DNA from: Cunninghamia lanceolata | Lineage: Eukaryota; Streptophyta; Pinopsida; Cupressales; Cupressaceae | DNA length: 64,000 bases | Direction: 5' to 3' | NCBI GenBank assembly: GCA_027924645.1 | Contig: BSBN01000037.1 | Span: forward strand, 2,728,001 to 2,792,000 | Part shown: one piece after another, positions 34,833 through 46,482 of the stretch | Layout: every line of letters starts with the position of its first letter | How positions within the stretch are numbered: the first letter of the stretch is position 1 | Notes under the pieces: model-generated | The model's input: only the letters and a program-made list of their open reading frames with translations | What the model was told of the DNA's origin: nothing | Databases searched by the model: none | Translations under genes and position numbers: made by a program

Positions 34833-37800
34833 ATTTATTATATGACATTATATACTTGCTTCTAATATTTATGTTAATTAATTACAAGATTCATTTCGTT
34901 CACCATATCTTTGGGATGAAAGAATTTTTTTACAGAAAAAAAATCAAATGATTATCTATATACTGAAGTAAATTTATAGGTTTGTTTATACATAACTTTT
35001 ATTTTTTTGAATATGTTTTTAATTTGTGTGTAAACTATTTGTTATCATCTAAAAGTTACTAATTGAATATGTTTTTTTATTTGTGTGTAAACTATTTGTT
35101 TTGATTAAGGGTAATCGCTTTTAATCGAAGCTCAGAACCGATGGGTTTTTGAAAGGGCACAAACCCTTGTATAGCAGTTAGACATGCATAAAAACAACAC
35201 AAATAAAGAAGCAAGCCCTAGGCCAAGAGGAACAACAAAACTTACACCAAAGAACAACAACCAGCTAGGAACCAACAACACTCCCCTAACAACAGGGTGA
35301 GAAGAACCTGACTAGGACAAAGCCCAGGAACAGAGAAAAACACTCCTCTCAGGGTGGCTTAAAGCCAAACTTCATCAAGGAGCTCTCAAAAACAACCTTG
35401 TCCTTTGGAATGGTTCATTGTCTTTTGGGAGAGGCCTCAATGCCCACCAACTTCCCTTTTCCAAGATCCTGAGCACTAGGAACCTCATTAAAAGGAGTAC
35501 AACTTGCAAGTGTTTCTGTGATATTTTCATTCTTTGAAGATGAGCTACGAAGAGCCACAGTCATCTTACAACTCTTGTCAACCACTAAGGTCTTGTTTAA
35601 GAGATGGCTATCATGCCTCTCATGTATTTCCAAAGAATTGGTAGCCTCTTCAATGGGAGGGGAGGTTCCCGCTGAATATTATTATTGGACTTCCATCCTT
35701 TACCAGATCTACAAACAACCAAAGCATGGCTAGTTCTATAGTAGTTGTGGCACATCCCTTGAGATTCTTCATAACATATTTGTTGCTTCCGAAAACCAAG
35801 CTTAGAAGAAAGAGTAATAGAAGAAGGGAGAGCTTTGTCAACAACAATGTTAACGTAAAATCTTGCAAAATAAAATTGTTTCCTATATTTAGTCACCTCG
35901 TCAGCAATAATGAAGTTACCCAAGGAACTAGCAATAGTAGTCCAAACTTCCCCTTCCCAATATTTTAAAGGTAAATAGGGGAGCCTGACCCAAACTGGAA
36001 CACTATCAATGTGAACTTTCTTGAGGTCTAAGCCAGTCTCCCAATTCTTGAGGAAACGAAAGGATCTACCAAAGAACCAGGGACCCCCTTCTAGATCTAC
36101 AAACTATCTTCCAGAAGTGAGAAAGAAAAGAGGAAGAATCCCTTCCTCATCACCATAATCTCCACATAGACTTTCAATCTCCATTTCCTTTTAACCAATT
36201 TTTTGATGTTGTCTACATTGGGTCTATTACCCATAATTTTCCCCACCAGGGCATTATTCCATAATGAGGGGGATCTTTCCATCACTGAATCAAGGATGAA
36301 GATCTTCCAATCTTGACCTTGAATACTAGAGTTTTTAGGAAAGAAGGGTTTAGGGGATATGCGCCAAGGTCCTCTAGCATAGATAGCTCAGGATGTTGAA
36401 CAATAGTGAGAAAGGCAAGGAACCCAACTCCTTGGGTCGACATCAGCCCTAGCCCCACAACTTCTTCCAAAGAACCTGCAAACGAATGCCCTCCTGAATA
36501 GCCATCAACCTGGGACTCCAAAGTCAGATCAACAATTTCAACCATGGGCAAGAAAAGGCACCCTTGAGGCCCTTTGCTCAAGGGCTTTTTGGCCCAGAAC
36601 CTCATTTACAAGCTTCCACTAAACAAAAGGGGAAAGACAAGCAACAGGGGAAGACTTCCTATTAACATCAGATCCATGAGGGGAGGAGAGAAAGCCTCTC
36701 CTCAATGCCTTGCTGAGATCGCCCTCCCCAACAATATTTTGGCCATAGGACATCGATTGAGCACGAGCTACCGAGGTATCGAGCTCTGGGCATCCAACCA
36801 GAGCTCCAATAAGTGTACATCGTCATCCTCCTTAGATGGGATATCCCAAATGGTGTCTACACCTCCATCTTCCTCATTGCTTCCTGCTCCATCATCCTCA
36901 TCATCTTCTCCATTGGCTCCTTCTATGTTGCTCTCACCCTGGTTTGATACTCATCCACACTCGCTCTGGTTAGGGTTTTGCTCATGCCCGTTTCTGCCTG
37001 CACTCCTCATTTTTTGATTATTTTGTTGAGGTAGTGAATCTACTTGGTGTGTAAACTATTTGTTATTATCATCTAAAAGTTACTAATTAACGATCACTAA
37101 TTAACATTCCTTCTTATTTGATATATGTTGCTTAAATCCCTTAAATTAAGTTTGAAAAAAGAATTTAGAAGCTAAAAATAATTATCTAAAACCAATTATT
37201 TATTTTAAATTAAAAAATATATAAAATATATTATTTAATATTTTATTTATTAAGTTAAAGAATATGCAGAATTTTATTTAGAATATTAATTTATTTATTT
37301 TAAGCAACTCTAAATTTAAGAAAAAGATTTGAGAAGGATTGAGATTTATTTTTATAATTTTTTTAGAACATTAAATTATTAATTTCTTGATTTATGTTTT
37401 GCTCATTCCTAAATTAAACAAAGACTCTTCTTTACTTGCAATATTGATAAAGCCTTGGAAAAGGTCTCTTCGGCATCATCATAGAATGGCATGTATATTC
37501 ATTTTATACCCCAAGTCATGCAAGTAATTTTAAGATGAAATCAAATCATTAAAGTTAATGCAAACTCAAATTTCTAAATCAAGTGAATTAATTACAACCA
37601 TTCGCTTCTTCATCCAAAAACCTATAAATTTAGGTTTCCTTTCACAAATGAGGAAGGAGAAAAATCTAAACTTAAGTTTCTAAATCAAGTGAATTAATTA
37701 CAACTATTCACTTCTTCACTCAAAAACCTACCTTTCCTTTGACAAATGAGGAAGAAAAAATCCACTTGTCCTTTCAATTGGAGGTTAGAGTTTATTTTCA

Positions 37801-38345
37801 ATTATTATGTTTTTTATTCTTTGTTTAAATTTTTTTGAAATAATAATTTTATAAGCCTTAATTATAGTGCATAATTTTTATATTGGTTTTAATATTTAAG
37901 CATTTTGGTAAAAGCCATGACTCTTGGATATTATTATTTGACAACTATTTTTGAAAAGAGACGTATGAAGATTTAGGAGTTACAAAGAGGAAATATGAAA
38001 AGTTTTCATAACATTCAAAGTGAGATTATTTATTTCTTTTATTTACTTTTATAATTTTTAAAAAGGGAGACTTGCATGCATTTGGGTATTCTTGTTTTTT
38101 CTTGGAAATCTTTTTGAGAAGAAAGAAGATCTAGTTTCTCTTCCATACCAGACGCTTTAGGAGTTTTCACATTTGAGAAGGAAGTTTCTTATGACTTTAT
38201 GAGTGCATTCTTTATCTTATGTTATGTTGTTATCCTCAAATTTAGCTGCGTTCAATTTGTAGGATGACCCCTATGAAACTTGTCTGTTTTGTAGCCTACA
38301 ACTCTAAGCATGCAAAATGAGGTAAATCACATTTGCCTTTGTGCA
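33812..38345 (+). repeat. Family R repeat unit, copy 3 (putative long LTR) with LINE-A inside
   Basis: It starts TGTTTGTAGACAC like copy 2 at 1513 and runs collinear with it to the CTCGTGCA-like point (GTGCATTGTC here). Length is 4534 bp including LINE-A and 2588 bp without it. It lacks the 9.35 kb retrotransposon, so it preserves the empty site. An (AT)n run at about 34795-34832 is expanded relative to copy 2 near 11868-11882. Confidence 0.6.
35101..37046 (-). mobile_element. LINE-A copy 3: ORF1-only LINE derivative
   Basis: It is bounded by GTGTGTAAACTATTTGTT at 35083-35100 and 37047-37064, an identical 18-bp pair. Internal organisation and decayed ORF1 match 12155-14097. The DUF4283-like block includes GNRPNVDNIKKL and FFLFSF near 36110-36240. 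The knuckle is near 35710-35780, and its second Cys is again Tyr, so that change predates duplication. The 3' box here reads GGGTTTGTGCCCTTTCAAAA. Confidence 0.85.
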
Positions 38346-38481
38346 TTGTCTCCTAGCTCCAAAGAATCCATTTGAGTATTGTCTCATTTTGGTTTCTTAA
38401 GGTTTGTGAAAACAATTGAAATGACAAACATGTCAAATTTCAAGTTTGATGTTTTCCAGGAGTTAGAAAAGTTTTCATTAA

Positions 38482-38612
38482 CATGCACAGGCGGTAAATT
38501 TCGCCGCCAATGCATATCGATTTTATTGTCTTATGCAACGACGGCGAAAAATGTCGCCGATGCATGTTAGGCCTATTTAAGTTGCAGGGGCGGCGAAAAA
38601 TACCACCCAAGC
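38482..38612. repeat. GC-rich hairpin motifs 1-3, family R copy 3
   Basis: Motifs lie at about 38482-38514, 38532-38566 and 38581-38612. They are better preserved than in copy 2: GGCGGTAAATTTCGCCGCC and GACGGCGAAAAATGTCGCC, each bracketed by GCA and TGC. Confidence 0.78.
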
Positions 38613-38637
38613 GACTTTTAGTTAACATGATGTGTAA

Positions 38638-40128
38638 GATTATCAGCTTTCACTATCATTTCACTCTCTTAAATCATTTCAGACGTAGTTAGATTATCAG
38701 CTTTCTGTTTTACCTTTTCTCCTCCCTTGTGTTATCCATTATCACTGCTAAGGAATAGTACACTCTGGACCCTAGTAAGCCTGAACTCACGCTTCATTAG
38801 GGGCTCATTATGAGGCTGTATAAATTCCCCCTTGCTCTTTGTCCTCCCAAAACCCTCACCCTTGCCATACTTGAGCCGCACCCATTGCCCAAGGCTGCTA
38901 AGGATATTTACAATCTGGTGATCATTACTGAAATTACCCCAGAGTCTATGTCAAAATTGGTAAAAAGAAACCCTCTGTGATTGCTAGACCTGATCCCTCC
39001 ATTGATGACCTTACCCCTAAATTCCCAGCAGCTACCCTTGCAAAGAGGAAAACTCGGCATGCTACTCTTGCTCAAGTTACCCCCCTTAAGAAACTTCGTA
39101 GTGGCATGGTTGATGAGAGGGGCACTGGTAGTGGTACTAGGGTTTCTAAGCCCATGATGGTGGAGGAAGTGAGTTCGGAGGAGGAAAGTGAGAATACTGA
39201 CAGTGTGGATGAAGACTACACCATTACTGACAACAAACCTAGGGTTCCGTCAGCTAGAAGATCCTCCAGGCTTGCTGCTAAGCCGGCCCCCACGCCCCAG
39301 CAGTTGACAGCTTTGAAAAGGGAAACCACTATTGAGGAGCCGCGAGCGGAGTAGATGACTGAGGACATGCAGAAAATTGAGTATGGTGAGTTACAGGGGG
39401 AAGAACAGACTGAGGAAGTGAATAAGGAAGACTTGGGGGGTCAGCAGGGTGAGGAAGAGTCGAAGGAGAAGAACCAAAGGATGTCAATTAAGTAGCATAG
39501 CACTGGTTCTAAAGGAAATAACAAGGTTGACACTGAGGTGGTGGAGACTGAATTCTTGGGTGGTAAATTTTTTGTTAACAAAGAAATTAAAAGTGATAAG
39601 ATTGTGGTGGAAGATGAGGGACCCAGCAACTTCCCAGAACTTAACGTTCATGGTTTGGACTCGGTTAGTTCCGAGAAGGGGAAGAAAGGTAAAGGTAAAG
39701 GTAACCAGAAAAAAGGTGCCAAAATTAGTAAGAACAAAGAGATTGAAGACCTAACAACAAGGGTTAGTAATTTGGAACAGAAATTCAGCGCTCTGGCCAA
39801 ATTCTCTGCTAAGGTGATGCATAGATCTGCCATGACCTTGGTTGTTCTTTAGGAGGTAGAGCTGGATGACAAAGGCAAGAAAGGCAAGAAGTTGAAGGAC
39901 TACCAGGACGTGTTCCAGTTCCTGTTTGATAACTAGGACAAAATGTTTAATTAGCCGCTGGTGGCTTGTTAGTGTCTTCTGTTGGTCTACTGTCAAACTG
40001 TTGGTTCTGTTGTTTCTGTTTGATTTGGTCTTCTGGGTTTAATCTTAAACTCTGATGGTTGTTAGGTGTGCCTTTTTGGCTTTACTGTTATGGGATCGGC
40101 ACCCTCTTTTGCTGCTTATCTAATCAAA
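38638..40128 (+). mobile_element. LINE-B: LINE-like insertion with one ORF and no reverse transcriptase
   Basis: It is flanked by AACATGATGTGTAA at 38624-38637 and AACATGATGTCTAA at 40129-40142. The uninterrupted site is in copy 2 near 15675. The element is about 1.49 kb, with GATTATCAGCTTTC repeated at its 5' end, one ORF, and a 3' end CTTATCTAATCAAAAA without a long poly(A). The variable 14-bp duplication and A-rich end indicate target-primed insertion. As it encodes no RT, another LINE must have mobilised it. Confidence 0.8.
38810..39936 (+). pseudogene. LINE-B ORF, charged nuclear-looking protein, broken
   Basis: About 375 codons from ATG 38810 (MRLYKFPLALCPPKTL) to the TAG at 39934. One frameshift lies near 38945, and in-frame TAG codons lie at 39352, about 39493 and 39850. 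The middle is acidic (EEVSSEEESENTDSVDED), followed by a basic patch (RRSSRLAAKPAP). Later come a Lys/Gly-rich run (KGKKGKGKGNQKKG) and a probable coiled coil (IEDLTTRVSNLEQKFSALAK). It looks like a nucleic-acid-binding ORF1-type protein but lacks the DUF4283 and zinc knuckle of LINE-A. I do not recognise the family. Confidence 0.6.
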
Positions 40129-40681
40129 AACATGATGTCTAATTAATGCACATCAAGTTATTGTGTTATGTCGATTTAATTGGTTTTAAGGGATTTTATT
40201 TTTATTATTTCTTTTCCCCCTTACCTCTGTGAATGCCCTGCGCCCTTGTAGATTCTTTGTGATTGTTGAGCATAAGTCATTAAGCAGATTCGACTGGTGA
40301 TTTGTGCTAGGTTTTCATCATTTTTTCATATCCATTGTCGCCGAGTAAGTCCTCCTTCTTTCCTATTTTTTTTCTTGTGTTTATTTTTAACACTAGGGTT
40401 TCGTTGTTCCTTTGTTTATTATATGTTGTCACTTGTATTTATTTGTGTTTCTTTGTAACTTGTTTAAAACCCTAGTTTTTACTTTTCTCCATTAGGAGTG
40501 TTGTCCCTTTTTTATGGTGTAAGTGTTTCGACGATTTTCACCGTCATGCTTGTCTTCTAAAAACTAGTTAATCGACACTTCCTGCTAGTCAGTTTAAACT
40601 CCATTTCACTTTCCTCCTTGTCATAAGTGGAAAAATTCATTGCTTTTACATCAGTAAGTGTTAAGGTCTTATTTTTGGTGT

Positions 40682-41098
40682 AACGTCGGCGAAAATTGCC
40701 GACTTTACACTAAGTTTGTGTTTACCCTAAGTTTTCTATCCATGTGCATGGGCGGAAAATTTCACCGCTGATGCGTGACATAAAGTTTTACCCAATATGC
40801 ATGAGCGGCAAAATTTTCCACCCATGTTAAAGACTTACCTATTATTATTATGTATGAGCCGTGTTTTTCACCGCCTATACACAATGTCATAGATACAATG
40901 CTAAGTATAATATGCAAGAACGGAGTTATTCTCCGCTCCTCCATTCTTTCAAAATTTTAGCCTCATGTAGAGGCGTCAAAATTTGCCGCTCCTTCAAAAC
41001 TTGTAGTTTTTCCCAGATGTACGAGCAACAGAATTCACCACCCTTGCACAAAAGCAGTCTACTCCACATGCAGAGGCGGCAATTTTCGCCGCCCTTAC
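40682..41098. repeat. GC-rich hairpin motifs 4-11, family R copy 3
   Basis: Counterparts of the copy 2 motifs lie at about 40682, 40745, 40797, 40852, 40912, 40966, 41019 and 41068. Examples are GTCGGCGAAAATTGCCGAC and GGCGGCAATTTTCGCCGCC. Spacing matches copy 2. LINE-B separates motifs 3 and 4. Confidence 0.78.
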
Positions 41099-41349
41099 AT
41101 CACTCACCTGAATTTCTCTAACTCTAGGAAAATTTTTCCTCTTGTCAACCATTGCACGCTTTCACTCTATTTCTCGCCTCCATCACTCTCTAGCCTCGCT
41201 AAGCTCATGTTCTTGAACATAATCTTCATCATTGCATTTCCCTATTGCCATATTTTCCTAACACTGCAAAATCATGAATCTTATGTTGTAGTTTCTTCTG
41301 CACATTTTTCGAGGTCCATCTTTTGACAAAGACACTTGTGATTTAGATG

Positions 41350-44300
41350 ACTGATCCGTCACCAAGGAAGACAAAAGTCATGAAGTATAAGTATCAGGGA
41401 GTGTTTCCTGTAACATCTGTGACATCCAACGTGGATGAGATCAGAGACACTGAGATTGGTCATGTGGACATGGTTGAGTTTGTGGAGAGAATGAAACAAC
41501 AACCTCTCAATCACTTTATGAAATGAATTGTTATAGAGAGCAACATTCACTTGGTGGCTGCTTTCCTGGTTGCCGCACATATTCCTGAGTTTGTACTTTA
41601 AGTGGTGGCACACTACAATAAGGATAATAGGAGTGTCACTTATGCCAATGGGAATGTGATTATAAGATTGGATCCAGAGTTCTTAGACAAAGTCTTCATG
41701 TGTCCAAGCCTTGACACGTGTAGATATTGATCCAATTATTCTTAGAAAGAATATGATAAGGATCCTGAGGCAGCAAAGAAGATAATCAATGCCAAATGGT
41801 TGAAGTCTGCAAGGCCAAATCTCTCGAGATGGCCTAAAATCTTTCCTAGGAGTGATTTCATTGAAGAAATCGGTGATTTGATTACTCTTCTCAGCAGAGT
41901 AAGGGGACTTTCTACATCTTCCACTTTTCATGAGTGGATGTACCTCTACATCAAGGTAATATTGAAGGGAAACCAAAAGATATTTTGGGGTGAACAGATC
42001 AGCAATTCCATCCATGAGCAGCTTGCTAAGGTGTCCACCACTTCCAAGTTCTATATGACATCTTATCTTGTTTATGTTGCTGCATCCATGAGGAGTTTTC
42101 TAGGTCTATCATCGGAGGGAGATCGGAGGGTTGTTACAGTGTATCAATATTATCCTCAATTGACTCTTTGTTGTTTTCATGTGTTTGTTTGATCTTCAAT
42201 TAGAACAGAAGAGAGTTTCTGATGAAGCTTGCGCAGTAGTTAATAGATTTGGTTGTTTGTATCTGCAATTTCCTACTTTCACTTATCTAAGAGTTGGGTA
42301 TTTCCAAGGTCATTCCTATATGTTACCAAGGTATCCAAGTGACAAGATTGTGTTAATGGAATTATGTCGACAGATCATTGTTGTGCATAATAAAAAAATG
42401 GAGCTGAAGAAACCTGGTTTCAGGTTCCTGATTGAGATTGTCAAGTATTCCATCCATACTTCTACTAAGGCTAAGGTCATTGAATCTAAAATGTAACTTG
42501 TTATTATGAAGCATTTCAAGAGAAGAGCTAACTTTGATTATAGAAGAGTTAAGGATAAAATAAAGAAGAAATATTTGTCTCATGTGCCTATGGTAGAGGA
42601 TGTATGGGCTGATCTAAGGATAGAAGAAGACATCAGGAAGATGGACTACTGTCAGTTAACTTTAAGTCAGGTTGAAGATTTGGAGTTGACAGACATTCCA
42701 GAGGATATGACAGATGATGGCAACATTCTAGATCCTTCTTATGTCAGTGAAAATATTGAGGGCTCTTCTTTGCCTATTATTCAATGGTCAAAGAAATAAA
42801 TCACTTCAATTAGGCAAAGATTCCAACCTATCTTGTCAAAAACCAATGTTTGGTTGGAAGGTAAAGGCATTCATTTGAAGAACTTTGTCACTGGATCTAA
42901 GGAGGAAAATTAAGAGCAAACATGTAAGAAGTCTGAACTAAGGACGAAGAACAAAAGTGATGCACCTAGTTCTAGCAAGGCTACCAAGCCTAAGATCAAA
43001 TTTGTGTCTAAGGGTGTTAAGGCTAAGGTAGTTGAAGAAGAGCCGATTGCTGAAGAGATAGCCACTAAAAAATAGGCTATTGAGGACTTCGCTACTGGAG
43101 AATTAGTCACTGGGGAAATATCTTTAGAGGAAAGAGAAGAGATCGAACAAGAAGTAGAAAGAGGGGAAGAAAAGGAACAACATGAAGAGCGTACCATGTC
43201 TCCTCAAAAGTACATGTCCCAGGAGCCACATGTTTCTTCTCCTTTGAACACTTTTTTAGTTTCCCTTTCTACGCCCACTGTCTCTATTACCCCAGTTACT
43301 CCAATTGTTATTCAATCTTCTGGTTCTTCTCCATCTCTGTCTAAGAACATTTTTGATAGTCCTAAGACTGCTTTTGATGTTGTTTTTGGTTCTTTTGAAT
43401 CTTTGCCAAGCTTGTCTTCCCCATCATATGATATTTGTACTCAATTTGTTTTAGATCAATTCATGTCTAGTTCTGAGCAAGTTCCAAATGTTGATTTTCC
43501 AGGTGCTATTTTTACCAACACTTCACCAATTGTGACCATAACTAGTGTGATTTTAGCTCCTTCCGCACCAGTTATGGATTCAAATTTGGATGCAAATGTG
43601 TCAGTACTTCCTCCATGGCTTTCATCGCATACCCTGAAGAGAAAGAAGCAAGTTGTCTCCCCAGATACCTTCAACTTTGAAAAATTGGTGCCTATGAAGA
43701 CCAAAACCAAAAAGAAGCCAAAGACTCTATCCAGGGTCTTTGATGATAAATGTTATAGGTATGCTGAGATAGCACAACCTCCTCCTGATGTGACTATTGA
43801 AGATTTTGATATGAGTGACTATTCAATCTCAAGAGTTGAATTGGGGAAGATCGCACATGAGGGCATAAAGAATGATGCCCAATTCACACTCAATTCTCTT
43901 ATTGTCAAATTTGATCAAGAGAACAAAATGAAGGATCAATATAAGGCCAGGGTTGAACAGTTGACTGCAGTGCTACAGAAAATCACTTTGACTTCAGAGT
44001 CAGTGGAACCTATGGCTATCACTATTGAAGATCCTGTCATTCAGAAGGTTGAGAAGATACATGCAAGAGGAAGAGTAGTCAGGGAATAAATTTGGAAAGA
44101 ATGAATACACAAGGTACACTTCTTCTGACAACTTCTGTGGAAAGAAGAAATAAAATGGAAAAGGTAAGGGCTGAATTGGATGAGGTAGTTGATGCTTTGT
44201 CTCAAGAACTCCAAGACAAGGATGAAAGTCTAGAAGAGTGGGTGAAAATGAAGAAGTTGAAAACTTTGGTAGGGATTGGGATCATTTCCAATCATGAGTC

Positions 44301-44747
44301 ATATGTTGAAACTAAAGAGATGTTGATTCACCAAATCAATGTTTTGAAAGATTTAATCAAGGACTTGCAGAGCGCCTGAGAAGTTAGTGAAGATAACGAT
44401 GTTAGTCTTCTCAACAGGCTTGAAGAACTCCCATGCAAGTTAGTAGATGATAATCATAAGTTTCTTTCTGCAGAGGAAATGGTGCAAGAATTCAACATGT
44501 TTCAAAAAAAATTTGAGGAACAAACTTTTTCAGTGACTTCTATGATAAGTTGTGGGATTATCAGTTGACTCTGGATAATCTTAAGATAGATTTGGGGAGG
44601 TACAAGAAGACAACTACCAACATGAAAGACTCAATAACCAGGGCTTGTATTATTTCAAAGAACACTTCTGGGCTAGATAGCATTGAAATGCAAGTGGTGA
44701 TGACAATGTACAAAGAATTCATGAAGAAGGACGGTGGTGGAAGTTGA
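41350..44747 (+). pseudogene. Family R ORF, copy 3 (unclassified retroelement protein, near full length)
   Basis: About 1130 codons from ATG 41350. The N-terminal half matches copy 2 (NLSRWPKIFPRSDF, SKFYMTSYLVYV, LPRYPSDKIVLMELCRQ). Beyond the copy 2 breakpoint it continues with YLSHVPMVEDVWADL, a Lys/Glu-rich segment, a Ser/Thr/Pro-rich segment (43200-43600), KRKKQVVSPDTF, and a coiled-coil tail (RAELDEVVDALSQELQDKDE, near 44165-44225) ending at 44747. Damage includes a 44-bp deletion near 42165 relative to copy 2, a frameshift near 44085, and several stops such as the TAG at 41743, which is CAG in copy 2. No RT or integrase follows. A Gag-like structural role is a guess. Confidence 0.65.
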
Positions 44748-44934
44748 TCAAGTTGATCATGCCTTGGATTATTTTCCAAACATTTCTTTTATGTTTTATG
44801 TATTTATCTTTGGACATATCTACATGTACTTTTCAAATGTGTAATTACATGTATAAACAAGGAAAGTCCTAAATCAATAAGGACTCTTTTTGTTGAATAA
44901 GTCATAGTTAGTTTTACTTTTCCTATTTTCCCTC

Positions 44935-45085
44935 ATGGCCTCTCCCTATAAATAAAGAGGGTCTCTTTTGTAAATATTATCTTTTAGTTATTGAAGCGAA
45001 ACTCTATCGAATTGAAGAGCATTTTGAAACTCTGTGTTCAAGTTGTAAATCAAGATTTTTATCAATAATAAGAAAAGCAATTGAG
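44935..45085 (+). promoter_or_regulatory. LTR-like promoter/terminator remnant
   Basis: CCCTATAAATAAAGAGGG (TATA-like), then TTTTGTAAATATTATC and a TATCAATAATAAGAAAAGC tail, resembles the U3-R-U5 layout of a plant LTR. It lies 200 bp after the family R ORF and could belong to a 3' LTR of that element. It does not match the 33812 unit, and no second copy is present. Confidence 0.4.
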
Positions 45086-45099
45086 CATTCAAACTTTTT

Positions 45100-46482
45100 T
45101 TGGAATATACTTGTGGTGTGTGGGAGATGTTCTTATGTCTTTTATCTTTTACCTTTTTATGCAATTGATCAAATTAGTAATGTGAGTTCATATAATCTGG
45201 GAGGTGGTCTAAAGCTGATTTTGGAGTCTTTGTGCTACAACATTATCTTTGAAGTTTATATTCTATGTTCGTGAGTTGAAGATATTAGAAGAATTTGAGC
45301 TGCTTGTTATTTTCTGTGATCATTAATCTCTTGATAGCATACAGTGGAGACTTTGGGCTGCACTATATTCTATACATTTCTGACTTCAAATCAACAAAAG
45401 AAATAACAAAAGACTTTGTTCTTTTGTGGAATTCTTGGTTATTTCATGTTGGTATCATTTTGAGTATTCATATGTTCATTCAATCTTGATATTGGTTATT
45501 ATTGTTCTAGTAAGTGGTTTTTAAGTTTATTATACATTGTAAGGATTAAGAGGAAACATCATTTCTAAAAAAAGAGAAATAGATGATATGACACCATCCA
45601 CAGATTAGTTTATAGTGTACATAAATTTAGTTAAGTACTTGTTGATTGTAGCGAGCAATAAGAAGGGAGCCTCCCCTTTCTGAGAGGAGAGATTAAATCT
45701 CATCACACTATGGTTGATATAACCATTTTGTCTTCAGTGAGTTGACGACAAAATATTCGCCCAACATATATAATGTATTTGATATTTTCATTTAGTATTG
45801 TTTCTCAATGATTTAGTCTAAAACATATTTTATTCAATTATTCTTTCATTGTATGCTCTCACCACGCCCATCTGGGATCTTGGTGACTAAAAAGTAGTAA
45901 AACTTTGCTTGATTTAATAAAATTTGTTCACAATCCAACTTTACACTTAATGTTATTAAAATTAGGAAATTCTTTATGAAATATGCTACCTGTTTGATTA
46001 AGGGATACTGGGTTTTTCTCAATAACCCAAAACTAAGTATAAAACTACAATGTAATGTTTTTTATTATATAAGGGGGCAGTCTAGAGACCATATTTTATT
46101 GATAATTTTATAACTAAAAAATCATATCACATCTTTCCTAAATCTTAACATTTGGAAGTGTTGATGGACGAAAAAATATATATCTTATATACATCTAGGT
46201 TGAGAGATATAGTTTTATGGCAACTATATTGAATTTGTAATTTAGAATAAAATAGTAAATAAAATAAAGTAACTCTTTTAAGTAAATTTTAAAAATGATG
46301 CTCTTTTATTTAAGTATGTATTTATGTGTCCAAGTAGTAGTTTCAATAGTAATTAAAATTTAATATTCATATACAAAAATTAAATTAAAAATAGCTTTGT
46401 CTTTTCATTTACCTAAGGCTATGGTCCCATGCAGCTGCTTATTTGCATTTGTTGTTTAAATTTTAGCAACATAGGTGATTCC
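45100..46482. other. Intergenic sequence
   Basis: AT-rich, only short frames. I see no gene, RNA or repeat that can be supported. Confidence 0.5.

Noticed and set aside
36574..37017. 147-codon plus-strand frame with a Ser/Pro-rich end
   Set aside because: It lies antisense to the LINE-A ORF1 N-terminus, and the equivalent frame is not kept in copy 2.
44800..45100. 3' LTR matching the family R unit
   Set aside because: There is a TATA-like and R-like layout, but no similarity to 33812-38345.
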